From Streptomyces sp. NBS 14/10 (lineage in GTDB: Bacteria; Actinomycetota; Actinomycetes; Streptomycetales; Streptomycetaceae), in NCBI RefSeq assembly GCF_002224125.1, contig NZ_NCSM01000016.1, forward strand, positions 64,666 through 128,665: DNA of 64,000 nucleotides. The letters run 5' to 3'. The translations under genes and the position numbers were made by a program. A model generated the notes under the pieces. The model saw only the letters and a program-made list of their open reading frames with translations, had not been told where the DNA came from and searched no databases. This document shows positions 41,156-49,017 of the stretch, piece after piece (positions within the stretch are counted from its first letter, which is position 1; each line of letters begins with the position of its first letter).

Positions 41156-42352
41156 TCAGGTGTTCTCGCGGTTGTTGAGGATGTCGAGGATTCGGCCGGC
41201 GTGCCCGTGGCCCAAGCGGGGACTCTCCGCGTCGGCCGAAGGCCGGGGAGCGGACGGGGGGCGGTAGAAGTAGCCGATGCCGCGGGCCGAGACGATCGCG
41301 TCACCACCCAGCGGTGTGGCGTCGAGCTTGCGTCGCAGTCGCGAGATGGCGAACTTCACCCGGGTGGAGGCTTGCCCACCGGGATCGTTCCAGGCGGTGG
41401 CCAGCAGATGCTCGAACGGCTGTACCGCGCCGGCGTTGCGCACCAGGCAGTTCAGCAGGCGGAACTCGACAGGAGTCAGCTGCAGCGGCTTGCTCACGAC
41501 GTGGACCTCCGCACTGAGGGAGTTCAGGCGCAGCAGCCCGTCCTCGTAGACAGGTTCCTGATTCTCCGTGGTGCCATGGCGGCGCAGCACCCGCGCCATG
41601 CGGGCCAGAAGCTCATTGGGGCTGAACGGCTTGACGACGTAGTCGTCGGCGCCCGCGGCGAGCCCGATCACGAGATCCTGGTCGTCGGACCTTGCCGTCA
41701 GGAAGATCACCGGGACGTCACTGACGCTGCGCAGGCGACGTAGCACCTCGATTCCGTCGATGCTCGGCAGCATGATGTCGAGCAGGACCAGATCTGGGCG
41801 CTGTGCGTATGCCTCGCGGAGGCCGGTGGACCCGTCGAGCGCGTGGCTGACCTGGTAGCCGCCGCGCCGGGACAGCACCATCCCGAGGGCTGTGCCCAGG
41901 GCATCGTCGTCCTCGATCATCAGCACGCGGGGAGGGCGACGGGGGCTTCCCGCCGGGGAGAGCGGCACAGGCGGCGGGACGGGCCGGGGAGTCGGCTCAT
42001 CAGGCGCCGGCCGCTGTTCGTCCCGGTCGGTCAGCCGGACCGTTCTGACGTCATGGGCCGACACCCCCTGGCTGACCAAGTAGTCCAGCGCCACCTCGTA
42101 ACACCTGTCGCACAGCCGAGTCTCGCGGCGGTTCAGCACGATGGCGAAACGTGCCGTCCGGCCGCAGGAGTGGCCGGCGATGTCCGTCGCGCAAGGGCCC
42201 GCGGTGAGAGCGGACACTTTCTCCGCCCGACGCCGACCCCGGCGGGCAGCCGACCGGCAGGTGTCGGAACAGTAGCGGCGGGGTCGCCCCACCCTGGCAG
42301 GTGTGGGCAGTGGCGATCCACATTCCTCGCAGCGGTCTGCGGCGGCGTCCAC
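41156..42352 (-). CDS. Orphan OmpR-family response regulator with N-terminal Cys-rich domain
   Basis: 398 residues, far longer than a usual OmpR regulator (about 230). The N-terminus has a zinc-finger-like cluster (CEECGSPLP then RRYCSDTC, about 8-32) and a second Cys cluster (about 53-85, ending LCDRCYE). A Pro-rich linker leads to a receiver domain (about 140-255, acidic residues in IEDDDA, phospho-Asp in VLLDIML, Lys in VVKPFS) and a winged-helix output domain (FRLLNCLVRNAG, then RVKFAISRLRRKLD). No kinase gene is adjacent. The tail carries a His/Gly stretch. Zinc binding is inferred. Confidence 0.88.
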   Translation of the reverse strand: MDAAADRCEECGSPLPTPARVGRPRRYCSDTCRSAARRGRRRAEKVSALTAGPCATDIAGHSCGRTARFAIVLNRRETRLCDRCYEVALDYLVSQGVSAHDVRTVRLTDRDEQRPAPDEPTPRPVPPPVPLSPAGSPRRPPRVLMIEDDDALGTALGMVLSRRGGYQVSHALDGSTGLREAYAQRPDLVLLDIMLPSIDGIEVLRRLRSVSDVPVIFLTARSDDQDLVIGLAAGADDYVVKPFSPNELLARMARVLRRHGTTENQEPVYEDGLLRLNSLSAEVHVVSKPLQLTPVEFRLLNCLVRNAGAVQPFEHLLATAWNDPGGQASTRVKFAISRLRRKLDATPLGGDAIVSARGIGYFYRPPSAPRPSADAESPRLGHGHAGRILDILNNRENT

Positions 42353-42507
42353 GTGCGGCCATCCTCCTCAGCCTCCACTCCTGGGCACGTAATGCGTTTC
42401 GTGCCGCGACTCAGGTGCGAAAGGGTTAGCTTCTCTTGGCTCTTCCGTACGTGTGCAGTTTCCTGGAGTTGTGCGGCCCGGCCGCCTCGCGGCGGCCGGG
42501 CCCGGGG

Positions 42508-42786
42508 TCACGATCGCCTGTGCTGTCCGGCGTCGACGATCCGATCCCCCATCGCGAGGAGAGCCCTCGCCACCACGGCGAGGGCCTCGTTCTGAGCCAG
42601 GGCGGCGACCGCGTCCAGAACACCGGACACGACGCACAGTCCCGCCCCCCACGAGGCCCTCTCCCGCAGGTACCACCTCTTGGCCGACGACCCGGGCTCA
42701 AGGGCGCGGGCGGGGTTCCGTTCCGTCCCCCTCCCGTTCTCCTCTGTGTCCGCGTCGGGGCTGTCCGGCTCCGGGGTTCGGCACAT
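42508..42786 (-). CDS. Small hypothetical protein with a strong ribosome-binding site
   Basis: 92 residues. No family is recognised. A hydrophilic acidic N-terminus (PEPDSPDADTEENG) is followed by a hydrophobic stretch (about 50-80, including GLCVVSGVLDAVAALAQ) that could be a membrane or packing helix. The gene is supported mainly by AAAGGAGGT, a near-perfect anti-16S match, 7 nt before ATG 42786. The upstream open frame to 42936 is ignored for that reason. It sits alone between the orphan regulator and the mobile-element remnants. Confidence 0.55.
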   Translation of the reverse strand: MCRTPEPDSPDADTEENGRGTERNPARALEPGSSAKRWYLRERASWGAGLCVVSGVLDAVAALAQNEALAVVARALLAMGDRIVDAGQHRRS

Positions 42787-43004
42787 CGGGCGACCTCCTT
42801 TCGACAGCGACCGCGACCATCGCGAACTGTCGCGACTCGCACGCGGTGGCCATGCCGCCTCGGAAGCCGATCGGTGTGCCTTCCCCTCACCCAGGGTGAT
42901 GCGCTCACAGTGCTGCCTGCCGATGAACCCCCGCAAGGCACCGCAATCAACGTAGCTTCAGCGCAACCGTGTTGGCCTCGAAGACCTCCCGGGTCAGAGC
43001 CGAA

Positions 43005-43046
43005 GACAAGGCCGAGATCTACCGACAGCCGGGCCTCCGGCTCACT
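43005..43046 (+). pseudogene. Third serine-recombinase C-terminal fragment
   Basis: GACAAGGCCGAGATCTACCG matches the same stretch at 45695 and 36761 and encodes DKAEIYRQ. Similarity continues through LRLT and stops where the IS701-like remnant on the other strand begins. Unlike the other two copies it is not followed by the tRNA-derived sequence. Confidence 0.6.
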
Positions 43047-43330
43047 CGCGCTCGTCGGCAAGGAAGTAGGTGAAGGGCGCACAGGCGTTAAGGGCGCGCT
43101 CCAGCATGCGCCGGGCCAGCTCTGGCCTGGTCGCCGCCGTGGTGGCCCGCTCGGTTGGGATGCCCTGCTCGACGCAGCGACTCTCGTGCTCAGCGGTGGT
43201 GCCGGCCCAGACGCGACCGAGGTGCGCAATCAGCACCGCACCATCGCCCGCAGGTTCTCCCGCGAGGCCGGACGCGCGAACACATCGTCGACCGAGGCGC
43301 ACAGCGCCTCCAACTCCCGTCCATCGACCG
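43042..43330 (-). pseudogene. Remnant of an IS701-like (IS4-group) transposase
   Basis: Minus-strand frames give ELEALCASVDDVFARPA near 43310, then in another frame a segment containing RPELARRMLERALNA and APFTYFLADE just before a stop at 43042. The latter resembles the region leading into the catalytic Asp of IS701-type transposases (usually followed by a GDEVYG or ADEAYG motif). Large parts between and after are missing, and the frame breaks at the recombinase fragment. Confidence 0.6.
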
Positions 43331-43507
43331 GATCTCGGCCTCGCCCAGCTCGCCCGTCCGCACCGCGCTCGGTGGCAGCATCAGTCCCACGAACGGAGCA
43401 ACGGGCAACCCGCCGTCACGTCGTGTGAACAACCGGCTGTGGTACTCGTCGTACGAGGTGTCGGGCGCGCGGGACCCCTCCCGGCCACCCGCGTATAGAA
43501 CGGTCCC

Positions 43508-44044
43508 ATGACCACATCGGAATCATCGGCCCGCCGCCGTAGGGCCAGGCTGACTGCGGCGCGCGGCCCGGCGGGGACCGTCTGCGCCCTGGCCCTCGCC
43601 GCCGCGTTGACCGGCTGCGGCTCCGACTCGGGCGACGACGCGGGGGCGCCCGCACCAGCCGCACCCTCGCGTTCGGCCGAACCGTCGCCCCCCTCGCCAA
43701 CGCCCACGAAGCCCTCCTCATCGCCGTCGCCGACCGCGGTGAAGCCGATGAAGCCGTCAACCCCGGCCGAGCTGCGGGCATGTGCAGACGGAAGCTGCAC
43801 GGTCGTCGTGACGAAGGGCACCGAGATCCCACGCGTCGCCGGCCTTCGGGCGGGACCGTTCACGGTGAGCGCCGTCGGTGCCGCGGGCGTGGACCTGAGC
43901 TCGGTCGACACCAGCGGATTCACCTCCAACCTGCTCGGGCAACGCCCCGACCAGGGCGGGCCCTCCACCGTCAACGAGCTGTCGATCGCCGTTCTCGCCA
44001 TCGTGGGGGACACCGCGAAGCTGCGGCTCTTCCCGGCGGAGTAG
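43508..44044 (+). CDS. Secreted lipoprotein of unknown function
   Basis: 178 residues. An Arg-rich N-terminus and hydrophobic segment lead to the lipobox LTGC, with the acylated Cys near 36. A Pro/Ser/Thr-rich spacer (about 45-85) follows, then a compact domain (about 88-178) with two Cys (ACADGSC) and no family I recognise. It is probably anchored outside the membrane. The start has no ribosome-binding site: TAGAAC at 43496-43501 lies 6 nt before the ATG, suggesting a leaderless message. Confidence 0.78.
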   Translation: MTTSESSARRRRARLTAARGPAGTVCALALAAALTGCGSDSGDDAGAPAPAAPSRSAEPSPPSPTPTKPSSSPSPTAVKPMKPSTPAELRACADGSCTVVVTKGTEIPRVAGLRAGPFTVSAVGAAGVDLSSVDTSGFTSNLLGQRPDQGGPSTVNELSIAVLAIVGDTAKLRLFPAE

Positions 44045-44188
44045 GGCGGGTGTCGTTCAGGCGCCGCCGCCGGGGAACTCCAGCGGGACCTCCAGCGCGA
44101 GCTGGCCTTTGAGCAACACCTGAACGACTGTCTTCCAAGTCGACGGCCAGGACTCCGCACTTGACGCACTGTTTCCTAGACTCACGGG

Positions 44189-44413
44189 ATGAACAACTAC
44201 ACGTGCACTCATTGCGGCACCGTCGGCCTGGTGGACGGTTTCATCGAGGACGCCGGCGAGCACTCGCGTGGGTACGCGCGCTGGATCGAGGGCGCGCTGG
44301 AGCGGGGAATTTTCGGGGGTGCCAAGCGGATGGGCCGTCCCCGGCGGCAGATAGCGGCGTTCCGCTGCCCCAAGTGCGGGCACCTCGAGCTGTTCGCCAC
44401 CGACGAGGTGTAG
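44189..44413 (+). CDS. Small zinc-ribbon protein
   Basis: 74 residues with CTHC near the start and CPKC near residue 60, giving a four-Cys zinc ribbon around a conserved core (RWIEGALERGIFGG). Similar small proteins occur across Streptomyces and have no assigned function. TAGACT (44177-44182) lies 6 nt before the ATG, so the message is probably leaderless. Confidence 0.72.
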   Translation: MNNYTCTHCGTVGLVDGFIEDAGEHSRGYARWIEGALERGIFGGAKRMGRPRRQIAAFRCPKCGHLELFATDEV

Positions 44414-44605
44414 TCGGCCCTCGTCGTCCCGGACGCCCGTGCGGGCGGTCGCGCGTCGCGCACCGGGGCTTTCCCGGCTTCGACGCCCCGCCCGCGCTCA
44501 AGGCCACGCAGCGCGCATCAGCTCCGCGCAGTACACGATCCTCACGCTCGTAGTGGGTGACTTCGGAGGAGCGTTGCGCCCAGAGGGTTCGACGATGTAC
44601 TTTCC

Positions 44606-44630
44606 TGAACATGTTCAGTGAACCCGTTCA
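44606..44630. promoter_or_regulatory. Double palindrome overlapping the tetR start codon
   Basis: TGAACATGTTCA (44606-44617), one G, then TGAACCCGTTCA (44619-44630). The ATG of the TetR gene lies inside the first palindrome and the second covers its first codons. A candidate -10 box TACTTT ends at 44603. The two half-turn-related dyads (period 13) look like a two-dimer operator for autorepression. Confidence 0.75.
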
Positions 44631-45225
44631 GTCGCGTCCCGCGAAGCGGGAAGCAACGCGACGGAAGGTGCTGGCCGCAGCCGAGCGGCTGTTCCGCGAG
44701 CAGGGATTCGGTGCCACGACGGTCCGTCAGATCGCAGCCGACGCGGAAGTCAGCACCGGGACTGTGATGTCGGTCGGCGACAAGGACGCGCTCCTGGTCG
44801 CCATCTTCGACCGCTGGATCGATGCCGTACACCGCGAGAGGAAAAGTGCTGACAGCGCGGCTTCCGGCCCACTGACCGCAGACGTCGCGGCGCAGGCAGT
44901 CATGGCTCTCTTCGAGCCTTTCATCCGCTACTTCACCCTCGACGACGAGCTCTCGCGCGAGTACGCGGCGATCATCGTACGAGGAGAACGCGAGTCGGCG
45001 ATCTTCAAAAACCTCGGGCTGTCCTTGACCGCCGAGATCGATGCAGTGCTCGCGCGAGCGGGTCTGACCGGCGTCGATGCCGGCCGTGGGGCGCGCATCA
45101 TCTATCTCTCGTACCTCGGCCTGCTCATGACCGTCTCCAACGGCGCCATCAGTGAGCACGACGCGATCGGCCGGCTCCATGAGGTGATCGGATTCGTGAT
45201 CGGCCACGAAAGAGGAGACGAATGA
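44611..45225 (+). CDS. TetR-family transcriptional regulator
   Basis: 204 residues. The N-terminal HTH (about 14-60: KVLAAAERLFREQGFGATTVRQIA, cited by its ends KVLAAA and VRQIA, then VSTGTV) is typical, followed by a helical ligand domain. The ATG at 44611 lies within an operator-like palindrome, 7 nt after TACTTT, so the transcript is probably leaderless and autorepressed. A longer frame from 44557 is unlikely. The stop overlaps the DoxX-like gene by 4 nt (ATGA), giving a two-gene operon. Confidence 0.9.
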   Translation: MFSEPVQSRPAKREATRRKVLAAAERLFREQGFGATTVRQIAADAEVSTGTVMSVGDKDALLVAIFDRWIDAVHRERKSADSAASGPLTADVAAQAVMALFEPFIRYFTLDDELSREYAAIIVRGERESAIFKNLGLSLTAEIDAVLARAGLTGVDAGRGARIIYLSYLGLLMTVSNGAISEHDAIGRLHEVIGFVIGHERGDE

Positions 45226-45581
45226 TTGACGTACCCCATTACTGGTGGCTCACGGCGCTGCTGGCGCTCATCCTGTTCGGCGACGCTGTGATGTCGTTGC
45301 GCCCGCCGGGCTTCATCCAGCGGTGTCTCGACGGGGTCCGGCTGCCGCGCGACTGGTGGTGGATCCTCGTCGTGATCAAGCTGATGGCGGCAGCTGGACT
45401 GGTGGTCGGACTCAAGTACCCCGGTGTCGGGTTCACCGTGAACGTCGCCGTCATCGGATACTTCGTGTGCGCGGCGTACGCACACTACCGGGCACGCTTC
45501 CTCAAACAGGAGTTCTGGCTCAACTGCCTGGGCATGCTGGCCTTCTCAGTGGCTGTGCTCATCGCGGGCTACGCGGTGTGA
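45222..45581 (+). CDS. DoxX-like integral membrane protein
   Basis: 119 residues with four hydrophobic segments (about 5-25, 45-65, 68-88 and 98-118), the size and layout of DoxX-like proteins. Members have been linked to redox or thiol stress, but this one has no diagnostic residue. It is translationally coupled to the TetR gene and is the likely repressed target. Confidence 0.8.
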   Translation: MIDVPHYWWLTALLALILFGDAVMSLRPPGFIQRCLDGVRLPRDWWWILVVIKLMAAAGLVVGLKYPGVGFTVNVAVIGYFVCAAYAHYRARFLKQEFWLNCLGMLAFSVAVLIAGYAV

Positions 45582-45616
45582 CGCAGTTGTGGGTGACGCC
45601 GCGTAGCGGAGCCCGG

Positions 45617-45835
45617 ATGTCACGCGACGAGATCGCCCGGCTCATCCGCTCGATCAAAGATCCGGCCGCCGCGGTACGGCAGGCCGAGCCCCAGGACGAG
45701 GCCGAGATCTACCGGCAGCTCGGAGTTCGACTCACGTACGACTCCGGGAAACACAACGTGCTGGCCGAGACGAGACTCGACCAGCACTTCCGCGAAACCC
45801 GTGGGCTACCAATACGTGTCCGAGGGGGGACTTGA
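45617..45835 (+). pseudogene. C-terminal fragment of a large serine recombinase running into tRNA-Leu
   Basis: 72 codons, starting MSRDEIARLIRSIKD and containing DEAEIYRQLGVRLTYDSG, the C-terminal portion of resolvase/integrase-type serine recombinases. The catalytic and DNA-binding domains are missing. The last codons (VRGGT, stop) are formed by the 3' end of the convergent tRNA-Leu gene, so the element's end coincides with the attachment site. A related copy lies at 36761. Confidence 0.75.
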
Positions 45836-45901
45836 ACCCCCACGCCCGATAAAGGGCACTAGCACCTCAAGCTAGCGCGTCTGCCATTCCGCCACCCGGA
45901 C
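45817..45901 (-). tRNA. tRNA-Leu (anticodon GAG)
   Basis: An 85-nt class II tRNA. The acceptor stem is GTCCGGG paired with CTCGGAC, followed by discriminator A. The anticodon stem CTAGC/GCTAG carries loop TTGAGGT, so the anticodon is GAG (45866-45868 on the plus strand). The variable arm is long, the T-arm is GGGGG-TTCAAGT-CCCCC, and CCA is not encoded. The 3' end overlaps the recombinase fragment, marking it as an integration target. Confidence 0.95.
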
Positions 45902-46155
45902 CAGGTGTCTGCCGTCCGGCCCGCGGCCGTTCCGACGGGAAAACCATAGCAAACATCCGGACGTGCTCGATCACGCGTGCCCGTGCCCCAGGGCGGCCCC
46001 GCGGCGGTCCGGCGGCGTGGAAGTGTGGATGGGATGTGACGGCGGTATTTCCGCCTTGGGCTGGGCGGGTAGGCGCGGGAGGATGGCGGGGGACCCCTGC
46101 CGCGGGTCCTGCCCGCGCGAGGGTGCTCCGTGGCAGCAGAACTTGAGGAGGCAGT

Positions 46156-47493
46156 GTGAGCGAGTCGACTTCGGCCGCGAGGACGACTGGTGCGGTCAGT
46201 GGTGAGGACGAGGTCGTCGACCTGTGCCGCGACCTGATCCGCTTCGACACCAGTAATTACGGAGACCACTCCGGCCCGGGCGAGCGCGCGGCCGCCGAGT
46301 ACGTCGCGGAGAAGCTTGCCGAGGTGGGGCTCGAGCCGCAGATCTTCGAGTCGCACAAGGGCCGGGCGTCCACGGTCGCGCGGATCGAGGGCGAGGACCC
46401 CTCGCGTCCCGCGCTGCTCATCCATGGCCACACCGACGTCGTCCCGGCCAACGCCCTCGACTGGACCCACCACCCCTTCTCCGGCGAGATCGCCGACGGC
46501 TGCGTCTGGGGCCGCGGCGCGGTGGACATGAAGGACATGGACGCGATGACGCTCGCGGTCGTACGCGACCGGCTGCGCAGCGGTCGCAAGCCCCCGCGCG
46601 ACATCGTGCTGGCCTTCCTCGCCGACGAGGAGGCGGGCGGGCTGTACGGTGCGCGGCACCTCGTCGACAACCACCCGGACCTCTTCGAGGGGGTGACCGA
46701 GGCGATCGGCGAGGTCGGCGGCTTCTCCTTCACGGTCAACGAGAACCTGCGGCTCTACCTGGTCGAGACCGCCCAGAAGGGCATGCACTGGATGCGGCTC
46801 ACCGTGGACGGCACCGCCGGCCACGGCTCGATGACCAACAACGACAACGCGATCACCGAGCTGTGCGAGGCCGTCGGGCGGCTCGGCCGGCACAAGTTCC
46901 CGGTCCGGGTCACCAAGACAGTACGGTCCTTCCTCGACGAGCTGTCCGACGCGCTCGGCACCCCGCTCGACCCGGAGAACATGGACGAGACGCTGGCCAA
47001 GCTCGGCGGCATCGCCAAGCTCATCGGGGCGACCCTGCAGAACACCGCGGCGCCGACGATGCTCGGCGCCGGCTACAAGGTCAACGTGATCCCGGGCCAG
47101 GCCACGGCGCATGTGGACGGCCGCTTCCTGCCGGGGTTCGAGGAGGAGTTCCTGGCCGACCTCGACCGGGTCCTCGGCCCGCGGGTCAAGCGCGAGGACG
47201 TGCACGCGGACAAGGCCCTGGAGACCACCTTCGACGGCGCGCTCGTCGACGCCATGCAGTTGGCGCTCAAGGCCGAGGACCCGATCGCCCGCGCCGTGCC
47301 GTACTGCCTCTCGGGCGGCACCGACGCCAAGTCCTTCGACGAGCTGGGCATCCGCTGCTTCGGCTTCGCGCCGCTGCAGCTGCCCCCGGAGCTGGACTTC
47401 GCCGGGATGTTCCACGGCGTCGACGAGCGGGTGCCGGTGGAGGGGCTGAAGTTCGGGGTCAGGGTGCTCGACCGGTTCATCGACGCGTGCTGA
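46156..47493 (+). CDS. M20/M25/M40-family metallopeptidase (ArgE/DapE/CPG2-like)
   Basis: 445 residues. Metal-binding motifs are HGHTDVVP, GRGAVDMKD and DEEAGG, with the dimerisation (lid) domain in the middle, AGHGSM at its edge, and a C-terminal catalytic part with SGGTDAK and FHGVDER. The family cleaves dipeptides or acylated amino acids with two zinc ions, and substrate cannot be assigned here. GTG 46156 follows GAGGAGG at about 7 nt. It lies on the core side of the tRNA-Leu gene. Confidence 0.92.
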   Translation: MSESTSAARTTGAVSGEDEVVDLCRDLIRFDTSNYGDHSGPGERAAAEYVAEKLAEVGLEPQIFESHKGRASTVARIEGEDPSRPALLIHGHTDVVPANALDWTHHPFSGEIADGCVWGRGAVDMKDMDAMTLAVVRDRLRSGRKPPRDIVLAFLADEEAGGLYGARHLVDNHPDLFEGVTEAIGEVGGFSFTVNENLRLYLVETAQKGMHWMRLTVDGTAGHGSMTNNDNAITELCEAVGRLGRHKFPVRVTKTVRSFLDELSDALGTPLDPENMDETLAKLGGIAKLIGATLQNTAAPTMLGAGYKVNVIPGQATAHVDGRFLPGFEEEFLADLDRVLGPRVKREDVHADKALETTFDGALVDAMQLALKAEDPIARAVPYCLSGGTDAKSFDELGIRCFGFAPLQLPPELDFAGMFHGVDERVPVEGLKFGVRVLDRFIDAC

Positions 47494-47809
47494 CCGCGCT
47501 CATGGCCGCGCGTCGATGAACGCCGGCGGGCGCTGATCGAGCGTGTATATCGATCACACATACTGACTGAATCAATAAGGGTGAATGGTGTCGTAGATTC
47601 ATAGCTCGATTGCTCCTTCCTCGTTACATGGTGTGCGGCCCCCAACGGGGGCCGTGGCATCGATCACGTGACGTGGAGTCACAGTCCAGAGGGGTGTGAT
47701 CCCGGGTGTCCCCGGAGGCCGGTGAGGTGCTTCGGGGAGACCGGGAGGGGGGCGGGCGCTTCCGCTCGCGCGCATTCCGCAGGACGGAAGGCAGGGGAGC
47801 GAGACAGTT
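47494..47809. promoter_or_regulatory. Chaplin upstream region with two dyads
   Basis: 316 bp without a gene. TGATCGA-N9-TCGATCA at 47534-47556 lies 41 bp past the peptidase stop and could be an operator or weak terminator. CGGCCCCC-AAC-GGGGGCCG at 47636-47654 forms an 8-bp hairpin that would fall in the leader. I could not place a sigma-factor-specific promoter. Confidence 0.5.
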
Positions 47810-48661
47810 ATGCGACAGGTTGCGAAAAAGGGCCTGATCACCATCGCGGCGGCGGGCGGCGTACTGGCCATGACCGGCGGCTACGCCTACGCGGACACGG
47901 GGGCTACCGGCGGTGCCGCGCACTCGCCGGGCATCGGCTCCGGCAATGTGGTCCAGGCACCCGTCAATATCCCGGTGAACGTCTGCGGAAACACCGCGAC
48001 CGTTCTCGGGGTGCTCAATGGGAGTGGGGGAAGCGGCTGCGGCAATGTGGTCCACGAGGGTGGGTCCGGGAGCTCCCAGCACACCGGTTCCAGCGCGGAG
48101 GGCAGCACCGAGAATTCGCCCGGCACTGCCTCCGGCAACAATGTGCAGGTCCCGGTCCATGTGCCGGTGAACGCCTGTGGGAACGGCCTCGGGGTCGGCA
48201 CGGTCGGGAACACCGACATGGGCGGCGAGTGCGGCGACGTCGTGGATGTCGTTCCGAACGACCCGAACGAGCCGGGTGACCCCAACGAGCCGGGCGACCC
48301 CGGCGACCCGAGTGACCCGGGGGAGCCGGGCGACCCGGGAGAGCCGGGTGACCCGAGCGACCCCGGAAAGCCGCATGAGCCGGGCAAGCCGCACCACCCC
48401 GGGGACAGCAAGCCGGGCGGCCACAGGCCTGCCCCCTCCTCGCCGGGCCACAGCGGCGGCCACGCGGCGGGCCAAGGCGCGCAGCAGGTCGGCGCGCACG
48501 GCGCCGGCGCCTCCGCGAACCTGGGGGGCTCCCGGCTGACGGGCACCGAGCAGCTTGCGCACACCGGTGCCGGACCGGTCGAGCTGGCCATCCCGGCAGC
48601 CGCGGGCATGCTGCTCGCGGGCACCGTGCTCTACCGCAGGGCGCGGGCCGGCCAGCACTGA
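47810..48661 (+). CDS. Long chaplin with sortase signal (ChpC-like)
   Basis: 283 residues. A Sec signal peptide (about 1-29) is followed by two chaplin domains (about 37-78 and 100-142; SGNVVQAPVNIPVNVCGN and SGNNVQVPVHVPVNACGN, each with two Cys). A Pro/Gly/Asp/Glu repeat stalk (about 147-200, runs of DPGEPG and DPNEPG) and a Gly/Ala/His linker lead to LAHTG near 250, a hydrophobic helix and a basic tail, the LAxTG wall-sorting signal of Streptomyces. Long chaplins anchor short chaplins in the hydrophobic aerial sheath. In S. coelicolor chpC lies near the mshC region, as here; no short chaplin follows in this window. AGGGGAG precedes the ATG. Confidence 0.92.
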   Translation: MRQVAKKGLITIAAAGGVLAMTGGYAYADTGATGGAAHSPGIGSGNVVQAPVNIPVNVCGNTATVLGVLNGSGGSGCGNVVHEGGSGSSQHTGSSAEGSTENSPGTASGNNVQVPVHVPVNACGNGLGVGTVGNTDMGGECGDVVDVVPNDPNEPGDPNEPGDPGDPSDPGEPGDPGEPGDPSDPGKPHEPGKPHHPGDSKPGGHRPAPSSPGHSGGHAAGQGAQQVGAHGAGASANLGGSRLTGTEQLAHTGAGPVELAIPAAAGMLLAGTVLYRRARAGQH

Positions 48662-48734
48662 GGCGGCGCTGAGCCGCAGTGACCAGCTCTGAGCGGCACT
48701 GAGACCGGTACGTCGCGCCACGGCGCGGCGCTGA

Positions 48735-48762
48735 GCGGGCCCCGCACACCGGCGGGGCCCGC
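48735..48762. terminator. Rho-independent-like hairpin between chaplin and DUF5703 genes
   Basis: GCGGGCCCCGC (48735-48745), loop ACACCG, GCGGGGCCCGC (48752-48762): 11 perfect pairs between two convergent genes. No U-tract, as is common for high-GC terminators. Confidence 0.75.
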
Positions 48763-48781
48763 CCGGCGTTTCAGCGGCGGC

Positions 48782-48970
48782 TCACCACGTGGCGCGGAGC
48801 TGGCGGATGATCCGACGGCGCAGCCGTACCCTGCGGCTGCCGTCGGGATTGAGTCTCAGGCGGTCGAGCTCCCAGTGTCCATACTCGGCATGGTCGGTCA
48901 GCAGGCGCGTGGCGGCCTTGCGGGAGACCCCGCGAGGCACATACACATCACAGAATTCGTATTCCGGCAT
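48782..48970 (-). CDS. DUF5703-family small protein
   Basis: 62 residues, beginning MPEYEFCDVYVPRGVSRK and ending RIIRQLRATW, rich in Arg with the conserved LLTDHAEYGHWELDRLRL core (quoted as LLTDHAEYGH). I recognise this as the DUF5703 family, highly conserved in Streptomyces and of unknown function. It is convergent with the chaplin gene. Confidence 0.85.
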   Translation of the reverse strand: MPEYEFCDVYVPRGVSRKAATRLLTDHAEYGHWELDRLRLNPDGSRRVRLRRRIIRQLRATW

Positions 48971-49017
48971 CGCATCTATTGTGCGGGACCGGGCCTGCTA
49001 CGGATAGCGTCTGCACT

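Noticed and set aside
42436..43428. 330-codon plus-strand frame
   Set aside because: Spans several unrelated remnants and lies opposite a small gene with a strong Shine-Dalgarno; translation is Arg/Pro-rich without motifs.
47630..47760. Riboswitch in the chaplin leader
   Set aside because: A hairpin is present but I could not match conserved positions of any riboswitch class I know.
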